From Hypoxylon rubiginosum (taxonomy: Eukaryota > Ascomycota > Sordariomycetes > Xylariales > Hypoxylaceae), in contig CADCXA010000055.1 in assembly GCA_902806565.1 (NCBI GenBank), positions 1,984,001 through 2,048,000 on the forward strand: a DNA stretch of 64,000 nt. Direction: 5' to 3'. How positions within the stretch are numbered: position 1 is the first letter of the stretch; each line of letters starts with the position of its first letter. This document shows, one piece after another, positions 55,940 through 64,000 of the stretch. Both the position numbers and the translations under genes were made by a program. A model generated the notes under the pieces. The model did no database searches. It had not been told where the DNA came from and worked only from the letters and a program-made list of their open reading frames with translations.

Positions 55940-56913
55940 GAGTGTCTGGTCTTACTACCTACCTAGGTAGGTAGGTAATTTATCTGAAAAGCCTGTGTAC
56001 ATATCACATGTCTAGCAACTTTTGTATCATATAATGTTTTCCGACGACGACGCAAAGCTAGGGAGCATTGGGATCCAATGCGTTAGTTTTGTTTTCTGCA
56101 TGCAAACTGCACATTGCTATATTCCCATACTTGCTGTCATCTTATGTTGATCCTTTACTGCACTTACCATCCAGCCTTGGCGTTTCACGATGTCGAAAGA
56201 TTAAATATTAGATCGTTCGATCATCTAGATCTAGTGCCGCGTCGCAAGTATATGCTTGTTTAGGTAGGTATAATAATCCGCCTGTATGGCTATGCCACTT
56301 TGCCCATGATCCTCGCTAGGAAGCAAAGGATTTAGCTGATATGTCAAATGAAGAAGGTCCTATTCATTGAAAGTAGGGGTCGCCTCGCCAATTTCTAGTC
56401 TCATTCACTCTCGTGTTGGCAGCGAACCGGCCATCATTACTGCAGGGTAATTCTTGGTTTGATTCTCTTCCCTATTGTCTATGATCGTCCCTCTCCTCGT
56501 GGTGGAGAGTAACTCCAATCAGTTCAGTCTTGATCCAGCCTAGACAGGTAGCTATGGTACTTGAAGTCGTAGTTCCTCCGTAAGTAAGCGAGAGTCGATA
56601 TGTTGGCCTTTTCGATGCTCTTGATAGATGGGTTGGTTAATAGTCGTGGTGGGTAAGTGGGCGAATTAAATGGCAATGCGTCGCCTCGCTCGCGGTAAAT
56701 TTCGCACATAGATCCTCCTCTCGATTCTGCTCTCGATTCCCTCTCGGTCATTCTGCTTCTCTTTCTTCCTCCACTTAATCCAAAAAAGGTAAAGGAAAAG
56801 GAAATTGATCTCTTTCCGCCGAACTCCCCTCCCATTTGCACCAGCTTTTAGTGTCCCGGAATTGCCCCTGAGAACCCTTCCCCTTTATCCTGTTCTGCGT
56901 TTTCAGGACGGTC
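55940..56913. other. Intergenic region between convergent genes
   Basis: Contains ACCTAGGT at 55961-55968 just after the mL40 stop codon. A minus-strand frame at 56524-56841 is an Arg/Ser-rich open stretch in the 3' flank of the GTPase gene and is not called. Confidence 0.4.
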
Positions 56914-57802
56914 TCATAATATGACGCAGCATCCGCCGCCCTCGCCCTTTTCGAAGGTGAGCAGGGCAGCGCGCGTGGCGGCCTCGAATACGTCGTCGAC
57001 GCCCTCGCCGCTCAGACTCGAACATTCCAGGTACTTGCGCGCGCCGATCTCCTGGGCGGCCTGCTCGCCCTGTCGCTCCGTCACGAACTTCAAACTTTTC
57101 TTGCGCATCTCCTCGATCGCTACGGGGTCGTCCCGCAGGTCCTTTTTTAGACCTACGAGGATGATGGGGACCCCCGGGCACCGCTCTGTTGCTTCTTCTA
57201 TCCACTGTTTTTCTCTTGTCAGCCCAAGATCCAGTCTTGCAGGGTCTATTTCTGTGCGGTAGTGCGGTAGTGCGGTAGGAGACGGTCGCGGATGATGCGT
57301 CCTAGGGGGGGGGGGTCAAAAAGGGAATGAGAGAGACTGCCTGACCTTGTGCTTCACATTGTCAAGCGAATCGGGCGATTCGATCGAGAAGCCTATTAGG
57401 AGCACATGCGCTTTCGAGTAAGCGAGCGGTCGCAGTCGTTCGTAGTCTTCCTGGCCTGCCGTATCCCATAATGCCAATTGTACTGATTTGCCATCTACCC
57501 TGCAGTCTGTCACATAGTTCTCGAATACGGTCGGGATCTGTTAGAAGTCGAGAGGAAAATTCCATCGTTAGTCCGGCGGTCCCGCGATTGGGGAAGGGCG
57601 GGCGGTCTAGTTAGCTTACGTAGTGCTGTAAAACAACTTGTCAGCGAGTGGGTGTGATAGAGGAGACACAGGAGGGATGGGTTGGGGAGAAATTCAAACT
57701 CACAGTTGGGAAGTACCCCAAAGTGAAGACACTCAATAAAGAGGTCTTCCCGCAAGCTCCATCACCAATAATGACTAGTTTCCTAGCGATCGGGTTAGCC
57801 AT
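56914..57802 (-). CDS. rho2: Rho-family small GTPase (Rho2-type), with an apparent 6-nt exon
   Basis: Four exons, 57802-57704, 57625-57620, 57537-57346 and 57204-56914, giving 195 aa. Motifs run in order: P-loop GDGACGKT; switch I PTVFENYV preceded by HY; switch [16 protein letters not shown]; then [27 protein letters not shown]; and a CAAX end CVIL, whose final Leu suggests geranylgeranylation. The Cys before the CAAX may be palmitoylated. The sequence around ARKYLECSS and the C-terminus fits the Rho2 branch (cell-wall and polarity signalling in fungi) better than Rho1. The second exon is only CACTAC (His-Tyr). Both its flanks are canonical (ACAG before, GTAAGC after), and skipping it would remove the conserved residues next to switch I. 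Confidence 0.93.
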
Positions 57803-60433
57803 GCGCGCTGCGTATAGGTTACCGGTAAAAGCGTAGCAGTCGAAATTCTGTGGGAGATCCTTTGGTGCACACGAGGTGTTCAGGAGAAAAAAAGGGATTG
57901 CGGTGCCTGGTGTCTCGAGGAGGCCTGCCTAGATTTGACGGCGGGCTTTCTTAGGGGTAACATCGTGGGGGCTGTAACGATGGCTTGGGCTTGAATCCCG
58001 AAAAAGGATCGACGGGTTGAATTGGACTTGGACTTGGGACTTGGGAACATACCTGCGAATGACATTCTGCGGATTCGAGTTCGCCATTGCTCGCCGCGAA
58101 ATGTGCGAAATCCCGAGGTGGTTGCTTGCTTTCTTGTCTCGTTTTATTCTTGTCGTCGAAACAAACTTATCAGACGCCTAAGGCTCGGGACGCGTAGTCT
58201 AGCAAGGAATTGAGAGCTTGTTTTTCTCGCTGTCCCCAGCTCCAGGGGGGGGTGTCACCTCGTGGCGGATGGGATTATATGTAAGCGCAGATGGGACAGG
58301 CTTCGGTGATAAAACGTTGACGTGAGTTTAGCGAGCAAACTTGGACAGGAGCTTCGACGGCGTCTGTTCCCGTGTCGCTTGATAGTATGTACTAATAAGA
58401 AAATAAATTGTCGTCGGTGGAGGGCGTTTCCAGAATACCCAATCGAATGTGTTTTGCTTCTTCCCCTATTCGTCCGATCCTGCTAATTATGTTCCCTTCT
58501 TTTGACGTTGCTCGTTCGGTTAAGATATATGTTTTAGTTGGAAAAATTGTCGAATACGAGCGTCCTGCGCGACCTGGGCAGAGCCGGGTTTCGCGGTAGA
58601 ATTTAAGGCCTCCGTTAAAGGATTCCTCAGTTCTTAGTCCGTGTTTGGTGACCCCTGTAACTAGCGATTCAGCTATGAGAATACGACGACACGATTGGTC
58701 AGGTCTGACTCCAGACTTATCAGTATCCAGCTGTATTCTGTATTGGGATAAGTCAAATACCTAGAGTAGCTCTTAAGGATAAGGCTTAGCGAACAACGAG
58801 GTTATTGACGTTTCAGTTTTTGTCAACTAGATAATAGATAATAATAGGTATTATACCATCGGTAGACCATCGGTAGGTATACACTTATATACAATATATA
58901 AAGTCCTTATGCCCGCTTTACCGCTTGCTCGACGAAGCTTGACTAATTCTATAACACTGCATGCTAAGCCGATATACTAGCTGCGAGATGCCGTTTCTAT
59001 GCTATAACCATGCTGCCATGCTGACCCCCGACAAAGCTGCTACGTTACAGGGGTCGGCTCGATCAAACAAACTGTCTAGGCCGTGCCACAGCATCAGATA
59101 GTTAACAAGGGCCTTCGAACACAACTTGGCTTGCTTTACACACGATTGGCTCGACATAACTTCATGTGGGCTGATCAGAGTCGATTAATAAGTGGTGAGT
59201 GAGTTGGCTGCCAAACACATAGATCGCAGATTGTGGAGGAGCCAGTAGACGTTGAGAGTTCTACAGCGAGACTTCGTTATTGAACCACTCAGGTTAACCA
59301 GTTAGGTACGCAAGTTACGCAAGTTACGTACCCCTTGGGTAGCTAACCTAGCATCCTATATAGGAGCTGCATCTGATGTCGTGATGTGGAATTTAGTCAT
59401 AGGGTAGTCGACCCATTGCTCACTACGTGAGTGAGGTGATCTTTCAAGTATGAGATAGCCTATGCAAAATAGATGAAAAGGGTTAGCTAGCTGATCCGAG
59501 CTGACCGCTCTCCATCTTGACGCGCTTGGCTGATTAAGATCGCCCAACGGCTGCAGGTCTCAGGGTCGAATATTAAAATGGTGCATGTCTCTACTGCGAT
59601 ACTCCCCTCCTAACCCAATTGCGAAGTGCTATCATGGCTATGTCCCACCACATACTTATGAGGGGATAATGGGGGAAATATCGAAGATAATATGGACCTA
59701 ACATGATTGGATTTGCCTGACTGGCTCCGACGAAGAGCATTGGTACGTTCCCGATGCTGTGTTTCGTCCAGTCTGGCCAAGTAAAAGAACCAATTGGCCA
59801 GTCATTGTGACGTAGCACTATAATGTTAACATGTGTTTGGCGACTACCTCATACCTACCTGCAGAGGTCAATGCTACTGACCGTATATTGTTTCTACCTG
59901 TTTTCCTTCAAGGCACCAGCAGGAATATTCTAATTTCAGGTCATGTTAAGAGACCCTGGTAAAGGCCGAGACTGATTCAACCGTATTGGGGGTGGTAGCA
60001 AATGACAGAACAGAAGAAGGACGTCTTGTGGAGGCTTAGATATAATTCTGGCCACCACAGGACCCAACGTGCGGCGGTAATGTTTCTGGACCGGGCATAT
60101 TTTCTATTTCTGATGGTCAGACGGTGAGTTTAGTTGGTGGCCGTATCTGGTTCACAGCTTCTATTAAAAGGGATTGGTGAGTATCCTTATATATAAACTG
60201 ATAAGTTAATGAATAGGTTACCACTACCCATAGGTCGCGTTTCAGCCGTACGAGCAAGTCGTATTGGACGTAACAAGAGGATCGAATAATAGAAAATAGA
60301 AGTCACGGGGAAGGCTAAGACAAGAGCGTGCGGTGTACGCGAAACAACTTCAAAGAAGTCTTGTAGACTGTAGACCTGAGCTGCAGGGCTAGGCGAGCCA
60401 TCAAGGTATTGTGTTGGCCCTCAACATCTTTGA
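57803..60433. other. Gene-poor region
   Basis: The first 450 bp are the 5' leader and promoter of the GTPase gene. Beyond that only short open frames appear. Small direct repeats occur: ACCATCGGTAG twice near 58856-58877 and ACGCAAGTT twice near 59308-59327. Nothing else is recognised. Confidence 0.4.
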
Positions 60434-60602
60434 CCTTCATCTTTGGCCTTCATCTTTGGCCTTCATCTTTGGCCTTCATCTTTGGCCTTCATCTTTGGCC
60501 TTCATCTTTGGCCTTCATCTTTGGCCTTCATCTTTGGCCTTCATCTTTGGCCTTCATCTTTGGCCTTCATCTTTGGCCTTCATCTTTGGCCTTCATCTTT
60601 GG
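60434..60602. repeat. 13-bp minisatellite, 13 perfect copies
   Basis: The unit CCTTCATCTTTGG repeats 13 times without a single change, followed by a partial copy (CCTTCAGC). Since 13 is not a multiple of three, all three plus-strand phases are used in turn; the two long open frames across it are artefacts. Confidence 0.95.
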
Positions 60603-61560
60603 CCTTCAGCTAAGAGCTATGAATTACATGTAGGTATGGCCCCTCAGCGGTGGATAAATTATTAGGTACCTAATGGATAAGCTGATAAGTTTGAGAAAAG
60701 CGTCATGGTCATGTGACGACCTCATTCCCACTTGAGAACCCACGGCCTATATTGCATCCCGGTTGCCCGGCAAAACTGGGGCTGATGGAGGGGGGTTTTA
60801 AGGGCTGCGAGGCTGCAAGATGGCGCTAAGGTTATACCTACCGTACCTGCTGTAGGGCACATCATAAACCTGTTACCTGTAGGTACAGCGCTGTAAGTGC
60901 ATTGTAAGTGCATTGTAGGCGAATTACATAAGGTTTTGGGGGTAAGGAGCGACCCAATGAAAAACACGTTCTGGCCGTCAATGTATCCTCCCGCCAAAGT
61001 TTCCTAGCCTAGGTACTTTGATGATTGTACCTGCCCGAGATTTGATTTCAACGTCTTCTGTGTATTCGAGCGGAAAAGGGAAAAGCCAGAGATCCCAGAT
61101 TCCTCCATTAAACCATAAACCATAAACGCCAACATCAATACCTCGCCTCGCCAAACATTCACCAACAAACAACCTTCTGGCGATAGGTTAAACATCCCCA
61201 CTGCTCGTCTGGCCTTGCACCGTAGCCTATCTCCGTTGCCAAACGCAGAATCACCAAATCCTCCATCGAAAGTGCGAAGTGCAAAGTGCGGCGTCTGCTT
61301 TGGGTTCGGACTGTCGCCAATTTCCCACGGCAGAGAGGGGCAACCAGCAACGACAGCCAAGGCGACTTTTCTCAAGCCCGCCAAACAAAGTACGGCTGCT
61401 CGTCTGTCTCTTCATCGTTGCCACAGAGTTATCCGTATCACTTAATCTGCTTTCTAGCAAATCGTGAACCCCGAGTACCCAGCTGTTTCACGTGAAGTTA
61501 CGACTCCAGGACACATCGCACATGACTCCATACACCTTCGCGTCATAGCCTCCCTTCAGA
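60603..61560. other. Upstream region of the NST1 gene
   Basis: Short overlapping frames on both strands show no features. GTAAGTGCATTGTA appears twice in tandem at about 60893-60918. The last few hundred bases are the 5' leader of NST1. Confidence 0.35.
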
Positions 61561-64000
61561 ATGCCTACCAACAATCGACAGCCCGCCTCGCAGGCCAACC
61601 CGCCGAAAGCTACAGCGAAGTACACCAATAAGGATGGAACCAAGTACATCTCCGTTCCTAAGTCCTCCGCGTCTACTCCGCCCGCCCAACCATCGCCGAC
61701 TACGACTTCGTCATCTAGAGGCGGCGGTGCCCCGACCAATCACTCGACCGCTGCCGACGTGCCTCCTGCGCAACCGATCAATCGTAAGAAGCAGAAACGC
61801 CGAGCGAAAGCTGCCGCGAAAGCTGCCGCGGAGCAAGCAGAAGCCGTTGCGAATGGTCTCCCTAGTCCGGCGTCTACCAACAGCGCACCTTTGCCTATCC
61901 CCGCAGAATCGCAGAGAAATATTCCGCACAATTCCCGAAACACCCTGTTGAACGAGGATCATTCCTCCCACAACCATGTCCACGACGATGAAGATTGGGG
62001 CGAAGAGACCGAAAGCGACGATGGCCACCACCATGCTTTCCACGAGCCTTCGAACGGGACTGCGCGGAAGGGGAAGAAATCCAAGGGCAAGAAGAAGAAG
62101 AAAGGAATAGTCGAGGAACCCGTGAACGAAAACCCCTCGGGCATATCTAAGGAGAAGATATGGAACACCTCTGGCCCAGAAGAACGGGAACGGATCAAGC
62201 AGTTTTGGCTAGGTCTAGGGGAAGACGAACGGAAATCCCTCGTCAAGGTCGAGAAGGATGCCGTCCTAAAGAAGATGAAGGAACAGCAGAAGCATACGTG
62301 TAGCTGTTCCGTTTGCGGGCGCAAACGAACGGCGATCGAGGAAGAGCTAGAAGGTCTTTACGATGCTTACTATCAGGAGCTAGAATCCTTCGCGAATCAA
62401 CCTCATAACCACCCGAATGCACCCCCTATGTTCTCTCCTAAACGGTTTGGGCCCATGAGCGGCCTCCATCCCCCCAGCGCCCTACCATCTCGATATTCCA
62501 ACCACCACCCGTCGCATGGCCGTATAGTGGAACATGTAGATAACGACGAGGAGGAGGAGGAAGAGGAAGAAGATGTCGAGGAGTATAGTGACGTGGACGG
62601 CCTGGATGAAGAGGAGGATGAAGAAGACGAACCCGAGGAGATCCCTCGCGATCCGTATCCCAATGATTTCTTTAACTTTGGCCAAAGCCTCACCGTTAAA
62701 GGTAAGCCGCAGTCCATGGTCCCGGTTCATGCGTGTATCCAACGTTTTTGAATAACCTTTCTCCAGGCGGCATTCTTACTGTAGCAGACGACCTACTGAA
62801 GAATGACGGCAAGAAATTTATTGAGATGATGGAGCAGTTAGCCGAACGGCGAATGGCACGCGAGGAAGATGCTAAGGATCACTACACAGGAGGATACAAT
62901 CACGCTGTCAACGGCAGCTCCCTGCCTAACTCTCACAACCACCCGCCCCCTGAGGATGAAGAGTTCGACGAGGACGAGGAGGAAGAAGAGGAGTACGATA
63001 GCCAGGATGAAGACTACGAGGAGGAAGAGGTAACTAGTTCACGTCTACTCGGGGTGCACCTCCGGCTAATATTCTATACAGGACACCATGACTGAGGAGC
63101 AGCGAATGGAAGAAGGACGTAGAATGTTTCAGATTTTCGCTGCGCGCATGTTTGAGCAGAGGGTATTAACCGCGTATCGAGAGAAGGTCGCGAGAGAACG
63201 ACAAGAGAAGCTTCTCGAAGAGCTTGCGCAAGAAGAATCGCAGGAATCACAACGCAAGGCCAAAAAGGCAAAGGAGGCGCAAAAGCGAAAGGACAAGGCA
63301 GCCCAAAAGAAACAAGCCCAGCTCGAGGAGAAGGCCAAACGGGATGCAGCCAAGGCCGCAGAAGATGCGGCTCGCTTAGCGGAGGAGACGAGGAAGATTG
63401 AAGAAGCCAGACTCAAGGCCGAAGAAAAGCGCAAGAAAAAGGATGCGCAGAAAAAGGCCGAGGAGGAGGAACGTGTGAAAAGAGAACTGGAGCGACAACG
63501 ACGAGCTCACGAGCAGAAGGAGAAACAGGCGGAACAAGAACGCAAAGCTCGCGAAATCCGGGAACGCGAGAAGAAGCTAAAGGAGGAGCAGCGACGCAAG
63601 GAACAAGAGGCTCGCGAGCTCAAAGATCGCGAAACTCGAGAAAGGAGAGAGAAACACGAAAAGGACAAGAGAGAAAAGGAGCTAAGGGCTGCGCAAGCTA
63701 AGGCCGAGCGCGACGCCAAGGAAAAGTCGAAGCAGGAAGAAAAGGAGAAGGCAGCAGCGAAAGCCGCAACTCTTGCGGCCCCTATTCCGACGCAACCTGC
63801 AAAGAAACAGCTTCCTGTCTCGATTCCTGCGATACCTCACCAACAGCCGACGAACCATCCGTCACCTCAAGTTTCTGTTGCAACCCCGGCTCTACCCAAG
63901 GCTCCAACGCCCATAAAACCTCGATCTATATCTCAAGAGGTACCGAGATCAGTTTCACAGGCTTCTCATTCAGCATCCGGTCCGAGCCAGAATGTCTCGC
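61561..64000 (+). CDS. nst1: NST1-like stress response protein, 3' end cut by the window edge
   Basis: Three exons are visible, 61561-62701, 62767-63029 and 63082 to beyond 64000, with introns of 65 and 52 nt; 774 residues are seen. The N-terminus is Pro/Ser/Thr-rich with a basic segment ([20 protein letters not shown]). The conserved core follows: [20 protein letters not shown], then [20 protein letters not shown], then [28 protein letters not shown] and, later, [20 protein letters not shown]. Long acidic runs flank the core ([22 protein letters not shown]). From about residue 500 an extremely long Lys/Glu/Arg/Ala coiled-coil segment begins and continues to near 63770, followed by a Pro-rich region at the edge. 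This is the layout of fungal NST1, a negative regulator of salt tolerance linked to P-bodies in yeast. Confidence 0.92.

Noticed and set aside
60409..60665. Two overlapping frames with a repeating 13-residue pattern
   Set aside because: They are by-products of the 13-bp minisatellite, which has no stop codons in these phases.

Overview
The window is nuclear DNA from a filamentous ascomycete. The genes are intron-rich, with 50-140 bp GT-AG introns. Families typical of Pezizomycotina are present (DUF3176 and DUF6536 membrane proteins, a Zn2Cys6 regulator, a highly reducing polyketide synthase, an NST1 homologue, a Rho2-type GTPase). The style of the genes suggests a sordariomycete, but no marker here settles the order. 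Exon joins were worked out by eye from frame, splice sites and family motifs; every multi-exon model given sums to a whole number of codons.

1-20 kb is a compact specialised-metabolite locus. It holds an MDR-type oxidoreductase (1437-2576, +), a 14-TM-type MFS efflux pump (3059-5211, -), a Zn2Cys6 transcription factor (5900-8047, -), a BAHD/trichothecene-type acyltransferase (8999-10441, +) and a six-exon highly reducing PKS of 2588 aa (11394-19522, -; KS-AT-DH-MT-ER-KR-ACP, no release domain). The PKS should build a reduced, C-methylated chain, the acyltransferase could offload or acylate it, the pump could export it and the Zn2Cys6 protein could switch the genes on. A 540-bp fold-back repeat sits between the converging 3' ends of the acyltransferase and the PKS. 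A tRNA-like Pol III unit lies at 21.0-21.2 kb.

21.7-32.5 kb carries a 59-aa Cys-rich membrane protein, a DUF3176 membrane protein, an unknown protein with a nuclear-localisation-like segment, an Erg28-like gene whose 5' part is out of frame, an RBR ubiquitin ligase and a secreted sorbosone/glucose dehydrogenase-like protein.

33-45 kb is rich in membrane proteins. There is a tandem pair of 185-aa four-helix paralogues duplicated with their flanks, a repeat-containing unknown protein, and a divergent pair (DUF6536 protein and a 251-aa four-helix protein) sharing a 439-bp promoter. A second MFS transporter follows.

46-50.6 kb has a protein with a possible nucleotidyltransferase motif, a TRAPPC12-like TPR protein and an unknown protein. 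From 50.7 to 53.3 kb lies a gene-poor island of unrelated short tandem repeats plus a palindrome of about 150 bp per arm. From 55.2 kb the sequence returns to conserved housekeeping genes: mitochondrial ribosomal protein mL40, a Rho2-type GTPase with an apparent 6-nt exon, and the 5' part of NST1, cut by the right edge. The palindrome ACCTAGGT recurs at least 13 times, mostly between genes.
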